Origin: Coleofasciculus sp. FACHB-T130
Lineage (GTDB): Bacteria > Cyanobacteriota > Cyanobacteriia > Cyanobacteriales > FACHB-T130
Length of the DNA stretch: 64,000 bases
Direction: 5' to 3'
NCBI RefSeq assembly: GCF_014695375.1
Contig: NZ_JACJOG010000053.1
Location: 186,001-250,000 of the forward strand
In this document: positions 27,479 through 37,020 of the stretch, piece after piece
How positions within the stretch are numbered: position 1 is the stretch's first letter
Layout: every line of letters starts with the position of its first letter
Program-made: the position numbers and the translations under genes
Notes under the pieces: model-generated
Database searches by the model: none
What the model was told of the DNA's origin: nothing
What the model saw: the letters and a program-made list of their open reading frames with translations, nothing else

Positions 27479-29290
27479 CTAGGCGGGATAAATTCGCAGC
27501 CGTCGATTCGGTTCTTCCCCAAAACTGTCAGAGTTGAGGCGATAGTGTTCGACGAGTTCGTGTTGCATTTTACGAACTTTAGAAGAACGCGGCAGGAGTT
27601 CCACCGGCTGTCCTTTGGGAATCACGATTTGCTCCACGGCAAGGCGGGCTTCTTCGAGAGCCTCAATCTCGTCTTCACTACCGCTACTAGTAAATAAGCT
27701 GAGTTCGGGGACATCTAGAACCTGAGAGTCATCCATATCCAGCAGACGCCTTAGGGCGCGGGTAATCTGGGGAATGGTACTTGCCTTAATTGCATGGATG
27801 GGAACCTGACGGGCTTTGGCAATATGTCGTAGCTTGGAATGGTTTTTTACGTGCGACCGAATCGCCAAAACTGCATCCGCGCTATCCATATCCTTCGTCA
27901 GCAAGATGGGCAAATTCAGCACCCGAATGACTTGCTCTAATTGTTGGCTGCTCACCCCATAAGGATAAACGTGCAATGGCAACTCTTCGCCATTTGGCCC
28001 CACAAAGGTTTCATTTCCGATCGCCTGAGGTTGATGCCAAGATTGATCCAGCATCTGCTCAAAAGAAGGTGCAAGGTTAGAAGAGACAGGCAATGAAGTA
28101 GAGGCAGATTCTTCTCCTCTAGCTAATAGGTTTTGCGGTTCTGCCCTCATGCCTCGCGTTGATTCTGACTGCATTGGTAATGGAGTCATTTGCCCAGAAG
28201 CCCGCCAGCCCATTGGTCGCGCTGGGGCGTCGTGGGTGGAGGATATACGGCTACCTCCGCTCATCGCTGGTCGCATGAGTGACGGTGCTTGGGGGGTCTC
28301 ATGGGTAATCGTAACTTCCCCAGTCTCGCTGGTTGTCCTAACTTGATAACCCGGCTGACGCCCCCGCAGCAGGGTGTCAACGGTATCGGCAACACTTTCA
28401 TGTACCACCCAGCGCTGCCGTTCTAGCATTTCAACAGCAATTTCAAAGGTTGGCGGGGCTTTGCGTTCCAATACCGTCTTTTGGCTACCCCGGCGTCTGG
28501 CTTCGTCATCTCCCAGAGTTACGGCCTGAATGCCACCCACTAAGTCAGATAACGTTGGATTTTTAATCAGATTTTCAATCCGATTTCCGTGAGCTGTACC
28601 CACCAGTTGAACACCTCGTTCAGCAATCGTTCGAGCTGCCAAGGCTTCTAGTTCTGTGCCAATTTCATCAATGACGATGACTTCTGGCATATGGTTTTCC
28701 ACTGCCTCAATCATGACTTGATGCTGGAGTTCGGGACGGGCGACTTGCATCCGTCTAGCTCTACCAATTGCTGGATGAGGAACGTCACCATCCCCAGCGA
28801 TTTCGTTGGAGGTGTCGATAATGACAACTCGTTTCTGTAAATCGTCGGCTAAAACTCTGGCGATTTCCCGCAGTGCTGTTGTTTTGCCAACACCGGGACG
28901 CCCCAGCATCAGAATCGATTGACCTGTTTCTACTAGGTCGCGAATCATGCCGATGGTGCCAAACACGGCTCGACCTACCCTCAAGGTAAGACCAATGATC
29001 TCGCCGCTTCGGTTGCGGATAGCGCTAATCCGGTGCAGAGTTCGCTCTAGTCCTGCTCGGTTATCCCCACCAAAATTTCCTACCCGGTCTACACAATAAT
29101 TCAGTTGTTCTTTCGACACTGGCGTTTCGGAGAGATACTCTGCCTGTTTAGCAAACCGAGCCTCTGGAAGACGCCCCAAGTCTAGGACAACCTCAACTAA
29201 CTTATCCCGTCCCGGATGCTGCTCTAAAGGTTGCCGAATTTCATTCGGTAACACGTCCAGTAATTTCTGGAGATCGTCTGTAATCTGCAT
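27479..29290 (-). CDS. Ycf45/SpoIIIAA-type AAA ATPase with R3H domain
   Basis: A 603-residue protein. The N-terminal ATPase has [18 protein letters not shown] (Walker A), [15 protein letters not shown], and [20 protein letters not shown] (Walker B), the layout of plastid Ycf45 and SpoIIIAA. A low-complexity linker (about residues 335-430) follows, then a domain with repeated [20 protein letters not shown], and a C-terminal R3H-type end (LRIYPA). R3H binds single-stranded nucleic acid. The cellular role is unknown. ATG 29290 is chosen; an in-frame GTG nine codons upstream is possible. It is downstream of ldpA, 177 bp apart. Confidence 0.85.
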   Translation of the reverse strand: MQITDDLQKLLDVLPNEIRQPLEQHPGRDKLVEVVLDLGRLPEARFAKQAEYLSETPVSKEQLNYCVDRVGNFGGDNRAGLERTLHRISAIRNRSGEIIGLTLRVGRAVFGTIGMIRDLVETGQSILMLGRPGVGKTTALREIARVLADDLQKRVVIIDTSNEIAGDGDVPHPAIGRARRMQVARPELQHQVMIEAVENHMPEVIVIDEIGTELEALAARTIAERGVQLVGTAHGNRIENLIKNPTLSDLVGGIQAVTLGDDEARRRGSQKTVLERKAPPTFEIAVEMLERQRWVVHESVADTVDTLLRGRQPGYQVRTTSETGEVTITHETPQAPSLMRPAMSGGSRISSTHDAPARPMGWRASGQMTPLPMQSESTRGMRAEPQNLLARGEESASTSLPVSSNLAPSFEQMLDQSWHQPQAIGNETFVGPNGEELPLHVYPYGVSSQQLEQVIRVLNLPILLTKDMDSADAVLAIRSHVKNHSKLRHIAKARQVPIHAIKASTIPQITRALRRLLDMDDSQVLDVPELSLFTSSGSEDEIEALEEARLAVEQIVIPKGQPVELLPRSSKVRKMQHELVEHYRLNSDSFGEEPNRRLRIYPA

Positions 29291-29467
29291 TCTTTGTACA
29301 GTGACGTTTTTATCCACAATTGGTGATTTAAATAACTGATGTTTGTTCTTTACCTGGGAAGCGTTGCAGGTTGGCGATCGCGTTGAAAAGTCGATTTTTG
29401 CAAATGGTCAATCTTTTAACCTCCAACCTTTTAATCGATGGCATATCTAAAAGCGCGCTTCTACTGG

Positions 29468-30700
29468 CTATTGGGAAAAGGTTTTGAGTTGAGAAACTAG
29501 CGAGTGAGCAAGATCAACAGCTTGCCAGAGTAAATCCGGCTTTTCTTCCAAGCGTCCAGGTAAAGGTGTTTGACTTGACGCGGAGGTATTCCCACCTACT
29601 TCGTTTATATTCATTTTTTCTAATTCATCCAAGATGGGTGATAACAAAACACGAGCGTAGCTGCCATAAGCAATCCCGGCGATATTAGGGGATTGAGCGG
29701 GAAAAGTTTGAGTTGGTTGGAGCGGGTTTTTCGTTGATCCCTGGTTCCCTACAGGGATGCTTGATAGAGATGCCCTTCCGACTTTTGACTCTTGGACTTC
29801 TGGCTTTTGGTGGTTGTTGAGCAGTCCCATTGTCCTAAGTTTGCCAACAGTGTGGCGATTAGTGCCTCCTGCTAACTGCACATATCCGGGCAATCCCGCC
29901 GTTAGAACTTTTTGACCTAACTTTACAGCAGCTATCGTTGTGCCATCGCCAATATCGCCACTCATAGGACGCCCATCTGTTTGCCAGATGAGAGGACAAG
30001 GTAGGGGTGCCATCAATTCGTATAGCGCTCGGAGGTAATCAAGCATCGCTTCACCATCTGGACAACTAATGGCTAAAAGCTTGAGCTGATTTACCCAAGG
30101 CGCGATCGCACTCCAGAGTCGTTTAAAGTCTTCTACTCTGCCAACTTGCGTGTGAATTTCTAAGGCATCTACGCCGCTTTGAAATACCAAAGGTGCGATC
30201 GCTTCCGGTGCGGATACATAAGAACGAGTATAAATTAAATTATTTGGGCATACGGGAATACACCGTCCGCAGCCATAACAACGTTGATCGATCACCCCTG
30301 AAAAACCGTTCTGGCCAAAGTCAAAAGCGATCGCATCAGCCGGACAAATACTTTCACAAGGTCGCCAGCAATCTGCTGGACACTCAGTTGAGTTAAATTC
30401 AGCTTTTCGGAAATGAGGATCTTCCCCATCATTTAGGCTGACCATCAGCCACGGCAAACCTTCTACGCAATAGCCGCGATCGCGGGCGGCATCGGCAAGG
30501 GTAGTCGCAGCCTTTATACCTTCTTTCGCCGCAGCAATGACTGCTGGGTCAGCGGCAACATCGATACAGTCAGCCCCAGCGAGGGTATATGCCAACGCAA
30601 GATTTCGGACGGCAGGGAGGTGTTGGAAACTAGCTCCGCAAATGAGCTTAAACCAGTGACCCTCTCTTAAGGAACGCAAAGGATAGTAGGTATCAGTCAC
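29468..30700 (-). CDS. ldpA: LdpA, iron-sulfur protein of the circadian clock input
   Basis: LdpA links the redox state to the circadian clock in cyanobacteria. The 410-residue protein has two ferredoxin-like cysteine sets: Cys107, 111, 115, 119 (ECPADCWRPCESICP) and Cys141, 144, 147, 151 (CYGCGRCIPVCP), so two iron-sulfur clusters are expected. The N-terminal MTDTYYPLRSLREGHWFKLI is typical. About residues 295-338 (DNA 29687-29818) are a low-complexity insert built from repeated ACTTTTG/ACTCTTG/ACTTCTG words, and make this protein longer than the roughly 350 residues I expect for the family. Confidence 0.9.
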   Translation of the reverse strand: MTDTYYPLRSLREGHWFKLICGASFQHLPAVRNLALAYTLAGADCIDVAADPAVIAAAKEGIKAATTLADAARDRGYCVEGLPWLMVSLNDGEDPHFRKAEFNSTECPADCWRPCESICPADAIAFDFGQNGFSGVIDQRCYGCGRCIPVCPNNLIYTRSYVSAPEAIAPLVFQSGVDALEIHTQVGRVEDFKRLWSAIAPWVNQLKLLAISCPDGEAMLDYLRALYELMAPLPCPLIWQTDGRPMSGDIGDGTTIAAVKLGQKVLTAGLPGYVQLAGGTNRHTVGKLRTMGLLNNHQKPEVQESKVGRASLSSIPVGNQGSTKNPLQPTQTFPAQSPNIAGIAYGSYARVLLSPILDELEKMNINEVGGNTSASSQTPLPGRLEEKPDLLWQAVDLAHSLVSQLKTFSQ

Positions 30701-30755
30701 CCTTATATGCTAGTGCGTTCCCGGATAAATGGGGAGATCCAAGTAGCAAAAATTA

Positions 30756-30776
30756 GGGGAGTTTTCACCACTCCCC
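30756..30776 (-). terminator. Hairpin between the VWA cassette and ldpA
   Basis: GGGGAGT and ACTCCCC pair across a 7-base loop; on the reverse strand it is followed by TAATTTTTGC. It lies 35 bp after the stop of the first VWA gene and 55 bp before ldpA, so it likely ends or reduces transcription from the cassette. Confidence 0.65.
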
Positions 30777-30811
30777 CTTTCATAGAAACCGTAAGCATCA
30801 GAAGTTTGCTT

Positions 30812-31420
30812 TTAGTCAGCGATCGCATTGAGCAGCACTTCCGCCAAGGTCATATCTGCCATGTCATCCAGCGTTATCGTGTCGCAGATATCAAACTTTG
30901 CCCCTGCACCTTGTAAGTCATCATCCAACGCCTTTAAAAACCGAGCTGCTGTAGCGTCTGACCCTACTTGAATCATCGAAATCGCCAGTTCTTCATCGCG
31001 TTCCATCTGTCGGGACGCCTCAATAATCGCCCGCATCACGCCTTTTCGGTCATCGGGTTCACCATCTGTGACCACCAAAATGGTTTCACCACCCACCTTA
31101 GTCTGACCGGCTGCTTTCCGCTGAAAGTAGGCAGCGATCGCATCTTGTAATACACCTGCCAAATTAGTTGTGCCAGCCGGGTCGTTTTCTTGAAAAATTT
31201 GTGCGACTTTACTGGAATTCACATTCTCATAGCGTTTAAATCGGCTGGAAAATAAGTAAACTGTGATCCCATCCGGGTCAAACTGTTCGCATTTTCGCGC
31301 CAACGCCAAGGTAGACTCTTGTGCCGCATCCCAGCGGCTTCTGCCTCCCGGCTGGTCTGGCGTAGACATACTGCCGCTTTTGTCAATAATTAACGTATAA
31401 TCCCGATCTTCTGCGCTCAT
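30812..31420 (-). CDS. VWA-domain protein, TerY-like (copy 1)
   Basis: A 202-residue protein that is a single von Willebrand factor A domain. The metal-ion-dependent adhesion site is complete: DKSGSMS (Asp13, Ser15, Ser17), the Thr of GTTNLAGVL, and the Asp of VVTDGEPDD. There is no signal peptide, so it is cytosolic, as in TerY-like proteins. Family members act in stress-response protein assemblies. It is the last of three close paralogues on this strand (others at 31556 and 32898), about 75-80% identical by eye. RBS GGGGAGA precedes the ATG. Confidence 0.85.
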   Translation of the reverse strand: MSAEDRDYTLIIDKSGSMSTPDQPGGRSRWDAAQESTLALARKCEQFDPDGITVYLFSSRFKRYENVNSSKVAQIFQENDPAGTTNLAGVLQDAIAAYFQRKAAGQTKVGGETILVVTDGEPDDRKGVMRAIIEASRQMERDEELAISMIQVGSDATAARFLKALDDDLQGAGAKFDICDTITLDDMADMTLAEVLLNAIAD

Positions 31421-31555
31421 TAGCTAATCTCCCCATTATTTTTTTAGATTGAATGACTTGCTGCTGATTCCGCAACAAAATTGCGATTAAATACTGGCAA
31501 GCAAAATTTTGGATTTCAGATATGGAATCCAAAATCCAAAATAAACAGACAGCAC

Positions 31556-32161
31556 CTAGTCGTTAATGGCGTTGAGCAACACTTCCTGTAAAGTCATGCC
31601 CTCCATGTCATCCAGCGTTACAGTGTCGCAAATATCAAACTTTGCCCCGGCACCTTGCAAATCATCATCCAAGGCTTTCAGAAACCGACTCGCCGTTTGA
31701 TCCGAACCCACTTGAATAAAGGAGATGGCTAATTCTTCATCTCTATCCATTCGGCGAGAGGCTTCAATAATCACCCGCATCACGGCTTTGCGGTCATCGG
31801 GTTCACCATCTGTAATCACTAGAATTGTCTCGCCATTTGGCTTAGTCTGACCAGCCGCCTTCCGCTCAAAGTAGTTGTCGGTGGCGTTTTTCAAGACATC
31901 GGCAAGATTCGTAGTGCCAGAGGGATCGTTTTCTTGGAATATCTGCGCTACCTTGCTAGAAGTCACATTATCAAATCGCTTAAACCGACCGGAAAATAGG
32001 TAAAGCGTAATCCCATCGGGATCGAACTTTTCACATTTTCTCGCCAACGCCAGAGTAGATTCCTCTGCGGTTTCCCAACGGCTTCTACCGCTCGGTGGCT
32101 CTGGGGTAGACATACTCCCGCTTTTATCGATGATTAATGTATAGTCACGGTCTTCTGCCAC
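31556..32161 (-). CDS. VWA-domain protein, TerY-like (copy 2)
   Basis: A 201-residue paralogue of the proteins at 30812 and 32898. It has the same DKSGSMS, SGTTNLADVL and VITDGEPDD metal-site residues, and the same C-terminal phrase GAGAKFDICDTVTLDDMEGM. The start is GTG at 32159-32161, with GGAGGA just upstream; a longer frame beginning at 32227 would add 22 residues not found in the other copies. The spacer to copy 1 (31421-31555) contains GGATTT/AATCCAAA word repeats. Confidence 0.85.
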   Translation of the reverse strand: MAEDRDYTLIIDKSGSMSTPEPPSGRSRWETAEESTLALARKCEKFDPDGITLYLFSGRFKRFDNVTSSKVAQIFQENDPSGTTNLADVLKNATDNYFERKAAGQTKPNGETILVITDGEPDDRKAVMRVIIEASRRMDRDEELAISFIQVGSDQTASRFLKALDDDLQGAGAKFDICDTVTLDDMEGMTLQEVLLNAIND

Positions 32162-32323
32162 AGATCCTCCTTCCACCAAAGATAACCTCCAGTGTTTGTC
32201 AAGATTTCCCAATCTAGCGTAGCCCACCTGCTGTGACTATCTAGTTGGATTAGATAAAAGAAATATAAAAATTTCTACAGCAGAGAGGGGCGTAAATATT
32301 TGTCTGGTGATCGCTGCTGGCTT

Positions 32324-32821
32324 CTACGGCTTAGTCTCCCGCAAGGCTTGCAAATAATCAATCGCCGCCTCAAGTTTAGAGGGATATGCATCGGCAAACT
32401 CTTCAAACCAAAGACCTTCTTCTGAAAGTGGCTTTAAATTTTTCAGCCATTCTCGCGCTTGGTTTTTGAATACTTCCCGTTGTTTCTGCCTTAGTTGCTC
32501 CTGTTTGAGTTGTTCTTCTCTGAGTTGTTGCTGTTTTTTTAGCTGTTCTGTACGTTCTTGTTCTTCAAACTCAGCCCTAATTTGAGCCAGAACAATGTCT
32601 TCAGATGAGCTAATCGGCTCGTTTTGCCATTTTTGCCGGGGCAATTCCGGAATTGCGTTTGCAGCAAGCGGGAGGTTCGCAGAATGATTTTGTAAGAAGT
32701 TCGCTGGTTGCGGTTTGACTGGTTCTTCTTTCAGTTGTGGTGGTTTTTGCAGTTCTTTTGGTTTATCTTTTGTCTCATACTCAGCCTTGACTGCCGCGAG
32801 TATGTCATCGATTGATTCCAT
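32324..32821 (-). CDS. Slr1339-like (salt-stress family) protein
   Basis: A 165-residue protein between VWA copies 2 and 3. It starts MESIDDILAAVKAEYE, has a Pro/Lys/Gln-rich centre, a strongly charged coiled coil (about residues 85-125, rich in EQLKKQQ), and a conserved end (WLKNLKPLSEEGLWFEEFAD, then YPSKLEAAIDYLQAL). I recall this end from the cyanobacterial family named after Slr1339, induced by salt stress; that link is from memory. Note that the N-terminal phrase recurs in part at residues 72-88 (SEDIVLAQIRAEFEE), so the protein may contain an internal duplication. Confidence 0.65.
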   Translation of the reverse strand: MESIDDILAAVKAEYETKDKPKELQKPPQLKEEPVKPQPANFLQNHSANLPLAANAIPELPRQKWQNEPISSSEDIVLAQIRAEFEEQERTEQLKKQQQLREEQLKQEQLRQKQREVFKNQAREWLKNLKPLSEEGLWFEEFADAYPSKLEAAIDYLQALRETKP

Positions 32822-32897
32822 AAATTCGGACGCCTCTAGAGAGATTTTAGATTTCTCTTCACGATCAAAATCCCAAATCCCAAATTAGACTTTGAAC

Positions 32898-33503
32898 TTA
32901 GTCAATAATGGCATTGATCAACACTTCCGTCAGGGTCATGTCCTCCATGTCATCCATCGTCACCGTGTCGCAGATATCAAACTTCGCTCCAGCACTTTGC
33001 AGTTCATCATCCAGCACTTTCAGAAATTTTGTTGCCTGCGCGTCTGTGCCAACTTGGATAAAGGAAATCGCGAGTTCTTCATCCCGATCCATACGGCGCG
33101 ACGCTTCAATAATTACCTTCATTACCGCTTTCCGGTCATCCGGTTCCCCATCTGTGACGACCAAAATGGTATCTCCATTGGGCTTGGTTTGTCCTGCTGC
33201 TTTACGCTGGAAGTAGTTATTCGTCGCATCTAGAAGGACTGCCGCTAAGTCAGTGCGTCCAGACGGTTCGTTTTCGCGGAAAATTTGTGCGACTTTACTG
33301 GCGTTTACATTGTCATAGCGTTTGAATCGACCGGAAAATAGATAGATAGTGATGCCATCCGGATCAAATTCTTCACATTTACTGGCTAAAGCGAGAGTAG
33401 ACTCCTGCATCATGACCCAGCGGCTTTTCCCGCCTGGCTGGTCTGTCATCGACATACTGCCGCTTTTGTCAATAATTAATGTATAGTCGCGGTTTTCTAC
33501 CAT
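32898..33503 (-). CDS. VWA-domain protein, TerY-like (copy 3)
   Basis: A 201-residue paralogue of the two downstream VWA proteins, with an intact DKSGSMS site, SGRTDLAAVL and VVTDGEPDD. It is the most divergent of the three near the N-terminus (MVENRDYT; SMTDQPGGKSRWVMMQ). It is the first VWA gene in transcription order, 178 bp downstream of ndhN. The start is ATG at 33501-33503, with a weak purine-rich RBS. Confidence 0.85.
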   Translation of the reverse strand: MVENRDYTLIIDKSGSMSMTDQPGGKSRWVMMQESTLALASKCEEFDPDGITIYLFSGRFKRYDNVNASKVAQIFRENEPSGRTDLAAVLLDATNNYFQRKAAGQTKPNGDTILVVTDGEPDDRKAVMKVIIEASRRMDRDEELAISFIQVGTDAQATKFLKVLDDELQSAGAKFDICDTVTMDDMEDMTLTEVLINAIID

Positions 33504-33681
33504 AAGAGTTTGCCTTATTTGCTTACTTCTTTAAAGGTATCAAAATCCTCTAGCTGAGCTAAAACGTCTGTAGGTCATAAAGCTTGACTATTCAGACGTT
33601 CCAGCTCGTTTTAGCTCGACATGACTTAGAGCTACACCCAAGCATTGGTGCGACCCTAAGATTGGATTGACTGACGCGGGT

Positions 33682-34137
33682 TTAAGCAGCAGCGATCGCG
33701 TTTTTAAGTGGTGTCCAGCGGAAAGCGCGATCGCCTCCCATTTCTACAGCAATCTTTAGGCGTGGCTCTATACTTGGCAAGGTGGTTAAATATTCCACTT
33801 CCTCACGAGACAATACGTGTCCTTCAATTATCCACAGCACCAGTCCCTTCGATTTGGGAGGTAGTTGTTCCAACTGATAGGTCACGATAGGTGGCACGTA
33901 GTAAACACGAATGTCTTTCTTGCCCAAATGCGCGGGACGAACGCCGTGTACACCAGTTAAATACGTTGCTACGTCGCCGAGTCCCCGTGCTGATAGGCTT
34001 AAAGTGGTATAGCCAGCTGCACGCAACCGCCGCTGGTAACGCCCTTCAAACCCTCCTTCTAAGGGTACATACGTTCCTAAAGCACCTGACTTTTCCAAGT
34101 CTTTGACGAATTGATTGCCGATGGTGATCAGTGCCAT
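33682..34137 (-). CDS. ndhN: NAD(P)H-quinone oxidoreductase subunit N
   Basis: NdhN is a hydrophilic subunit of the cyanobacterial/plastid NDH-1 complex on the thylakoid membrane, used in respiration and cyclic electron flow. The 151-residue protein has the family text YVPLEGGFEGRYQRRLRAAG, ARGLGDVATYLTGVHGVRP, LPPKSKGLVLWIIEGHVLS and EMGGDRAFRWTPL. The loop after HLGKK is short. It is the first gene of the leftward block that continues with the VWA cassette, but the long spacer leaves co-transcription open. Confidence 0.95.
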   Translation of the reverse strand: MALITIGNQFVKDLEKSGALGTYVPLEGGFEGRYQRRLRAAGYTTLSLSARGLGDVATYLTGVHGVRPAHLGKKDIRVYYVPPIVTYQLEQLPPKSKGLVLWIIEGHVLSREEVEYLTTLPSIEPRLKIAVEMGGDRAFRWTPLKNAIAAA

Positions 34138-35353
34138 ATTTTTATGTTCTACCCAGCTTTAAGTTTTGTTAATTGCTGCTGGCAATTTATTATAGTTGGG
34201 CGTTGAGGAACCTATCAACTTTAAGCAAAAAGCAATGTGCAACAAAAGCTTTGAAAATTTAAGTAAGGTTGTACTTTTTCCAGACAGTGTTGAGTTTTGA
34301 GCCTCGTTTGAACATAGGCTTACAGACAATCGAGGTTAAACTGTTTGGGCGATCGCGCTTTTTGTGGAGATGCGATCGCTACGTAGAGCTGTAAAGATTT
34401 GACTTATTTTGACTCAACATCTACTGAAAATAAGTGAATAGGCTTCTCGTGAAGATGGAATCGCAATCGACCTAATCCCAAAAATCATGTACTGGTAATC
34501 CCTTATTGCGCTTTAATACCGCAGGTCGGAAAAAAAAGCTCAAACAGGTAACGTTAAACGGCTGAATCTATGCTTGAAAGCCAGCTTGCTTCTATCTGCA
34601 ATCTCTTGTAGTCCATTTAACTGTAGGGAAGATGTTGCTGGAGTTGTAATACTGTGTTTACAAAGACTGTGCAAACACATTGTGAAATGCTATAACCGAC
34701 CTAAGTGCGGGTCGTTGGTATGCGATCGCCTTCTTCCTTATCTATCCGTAAGCCGTTAACTGGACAGTTGTCTTCTGGATCTGGAGTTGCACGACAAGCG
34801 AGGCAGGCGATCCAGCAGACCGCTAAATTTTTTTGGCACAATTGCTAGACAACTTGTAACAAATCGTTTATAGTTAACGATTGTGATCAAAATTCGAGCA
34901 GCTATTGCCGCTGAAGTTGAAATCGAGTCCAGGGACAGCACGCCTTCCGAGTGAAAAACTATTGAGTCTTTCTCACAAGAGGTTAGTGCCCCCAGCGAGC
35001 GTAAAGCAACAGAGACATCGATTTCAGGATTAGCGACGATCTAGAAGGTTTCTTGAGAAGAACCCTTTTCAGCCGGAAAAAGCCCTTTCGCTTTCTCGGA
35101 TACTGGATGGCTTGCCACCTAAGTCCCCGCGAATATAGGCAACGCGCTTCTAGCGCTTACCCGACCGTCGAATAGCTTCATCCCAGCTAAAGAAAAAGCC
35201 TAAATTAGGCTGACTTGAAAGCTTGCCTCTCTCAATCCGAGGATGCGCCCCAGCTGGCTGGTTTGATAACAACGTTTGTTGGAGCAAGCGGATTTACGAA
35301 GTACTCGTAATCCCGCCTCTTTGTACTGTGTAAAAAGGAGAGACCAGAAAGCC
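34138..35353. other. Long leader/spacer before the ribosomal cluster
   Basis: About 1.2 kb between divergent ndhN and rplC without a supported gene. It holds two HIP1 sites (about 34348 and 34371), a TATAGT box near 34869, and the hairpin AGCCTA-AAT-TAGGCT at 35197-35211, whose reverse-strand reading is followed by a T-rich run. The promoter and leader of the ribosomal operon must lie here, but no L3/L4-type control structure could be fixed by eye. A 23-codon frame from GTG near 34882 is not called. Confidence 0.4.
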
Positions 35354-35992
35354 GTGTCTGTTGGTATCCTCGGCACCAAACTCGGCATGACCCAAATATT
35401 TGACGAAACAGGAAAAGCAATTCCTGTGACGGTCATTCAAGCAGGGCCATGCACCGTTACGCAAATTAAAACCAAAGCAACAGATGGCTATACTGCCGTC
35501 CAGCTTGGTTATAAAGAAGTCAAACCCAAGAGTTTGAACAAGCCTGAATTGGGTCACTTGGCAAAATCAAGCGCTCCTCCCTTGAAAAAACTGCGAGAGT
35601 ATCGCTTTGAGAATGTGGGAGAGTTTGAACTAGGGCAAGAACTCAAACCAGATATTTTTACTGCGGGTCAAATTGTGGATGTAATCGGCACAAGCATCGG
35701 AAAAGGCTTCGCCGGTTATCAAAAACGCCATAATTTTAAGCGAGGGCCTATGTCCCACGGTTCCAAAAACCACCGTCTACCTGGTTCGATCGGCCCTGGA
35801 ACCACACCGGGGCGTGTTTATCCCGGTAAGCGGATGGCAGGTCGTCTAGGTGGTACGCGCGTTACCATTCGCAAATTGACAGTAGTGCGGGTAGACGCAG
35901 AACGCAATTTACTACTGATCAAGGGAGCGGTTCCTGGTAAGCCAGGGGCGCTGGTTAATATTGTTCCTGCCAAGAAAGTAGGTCGAAAGTAG
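35354..35992 (+). CDS. rplC: 50S ribosomal protein L3
   Basis: A 212-residue L3 beginning [20 protein letters not shown], with [20 protein letters not shown] in the middle and GRLGGTRVT later. It is an early-assembly 23S-binding protein near the peptidyl-transferase centre. The start is GTG at 35354, with AAGGAG about 12 bases upstream; a longer frame to 35276 is rejected. It is the first gene of the cluster; rpsJ, which precedes rplC in many bacteria, is absent, as is usual in cyanobacteria. Confidence 0.97.
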   Translation: MSVGILGTKLGMTQIFDETGKAIPVTVIQAGPCTVTQIKTKATDGYTAVQLGYKEVKPKSLNKPELGHLAKSSAPPLKKLREYRFENVGEFELGQELKPDIFTAGQIVDVIGTSIGKGFAGYQKRHNFKRGPMSHGSKNHRLPGSIGPGTTPGRVYPGKRMAGRLGGTRVTIRKLTVVRVDAERNLLLIKGAVPGKPGALVNIVPAKKVGRK

Positions 35993-36005
35993 TCATTTTC
36001 TAAGG

Positions 36006-36085
36006 TCAGGCTGGCTAATCGCTAAGAGCTTTTGATACTTAGCAATCTTCAATTAGCAATTAGCAATTAGCAACGAACAAAGGAC
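36006..36085 (+). repeat. TTAGCAA word spacer
   Basis: The left side has GGCTAATCGCTAAG; the right has CAATTAGCAATTAGCAATTAGC. The AATTAGC 7-mer is tandem three times. It lies between rplC and rplD. Confidence 0.65.
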
Positions 36086-36092
36086 AACGGAT

Positions 36093-36731
36093 ATGGTTAA
36101 CTGTGTAGTACGAAACTGGAACGGGGAAGAGGTCGGACAGGCAACTCTAGAATTAAAAGTTGCTAAAGAAGAGAATGCGGCTCATATTGTCCACCGAGCC
36201 TTAGTAAGGCAACAGGCGAATGCTCGTCAAGGCACAGCCAGCACCAAAACCCGCGCGGAAGTTAGGGGGGGAGGTCGTAAGCCTTGGCGTCAAAAAGGGA
36301 CGGGTCGCGCTCGTGCTGGGTCGATTCGTTCACCACTGTGGCGAGGCGGCGGTGTCATCTTTGGTCCCAAGCCAAGAGACTATGATACAAAGATGAACCG
36401 GAAGGAACGGCGTTTAGCACTGAGAACCGCCTTCTTTAGCCGAGCTGAAGACATGATTGTGGTGGAGGAATTTGCTGACAAGTTGCCTCGGCCTAAGACT
36501 AAAGAATTGGTAGAAGCGATCGCACGTTGGGGCGTCCAACCAGATTCTAAAGTCCTGCTGATCCTAGCTGAACGGGAAGAAAACGTTTATTTGTCAGCCC
36601 GGAACGTTGCCAAAATGAAGATCATCCCTGCCACCCAATTGAATATCTTTGACCTGTTGGCAGCTGACAAAATCGTGACAACGCCATCCGCCCTTGCCAA
36701 AATTCAGGAGGTTTACAGTGAGTCAGTATAA
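36093..36731 (+). CDS. rplD: 50S ribosomal protein L4
   Basis: A 212-residue L4. The extended loop that lines the exit tunnel is visible ([20 protein letters not shown], then [18 protein letters not shown]). In other bacteria L4 also represses its operon; nothing in this leader shows that here. Its last 14 bp overlap the start of rplW. Confidence 0.97.
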   Translation: MVNCVVRNWNGEEVGQATLELKVAKEENAAHIVHRALVRQQANARQGTASTKTRAEVRGGGRKPWRQKGTGRARAGSIRSPLWRGGGVIFGPKPRDYDTKMNRKERRLALRTAFFSRAEDMIVVEEFADKLPRPKTKELVEAIARWGVQPDSKVLLILAEREENVYLSARNVAKMKIIPATQLNIFDLLAADKIVTTPSALAKIQEVYSESV

Positions 36732-37020
36732 CCCCCGCGAACTTGCGGATCTGGTGTATCGACCGATCGTAACTGAAAAGGCAACTCTGCTGATGGAGCA
36801 GAACAAGTATGTCTTTGAAGTTGTTCCCAAAGCGACTAAGCCAGAAATTAAAGCAGCAATTGAAGACCTGTTTAAAGTAAAGGTTGTGAGTGTGAATACC
36901 CTTCGCCTACCGCGCAAAAAGCGCCGCGTCGGCAAATTTGCAGGGTTTAAGCCTCAGTACAAGCGAGCAATTGTAACTCTGGCAAGCGGAGAAACCATCA
37001 CCCTCTTCCCAGAAGTTTAA
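36718..37020 (+). CDS. rplW: 50S ribosomal protein L23
   Basis: A 100-residue L23, at the exit of the peptide tunnel, where chaperones and SRP dock. The start is GTG at 36718 with AGGAGG seven bases upstream, inside the end of rplD; this overlap implies translational coupling. Text: [20 protein letters not shown], and [17 protein letters not shown] in the extended loop. Confidence 0.96.
   Translation: MSQYNPRELADLVYRPIVTEKATLLMEQNKYVFEVVPKATKPEIKAAIEDLFKVKVVSVNTLRLPRKKRRVGKFAGFKPQYKRAIVTLASGETITLFPEV

Noticed and set aside
34574-34941. Two short frames of about 61 codons in the leader before rplC
   Set aside because: No ribosome-binding site, high Cys/Arg content, no resemblance to protein families.
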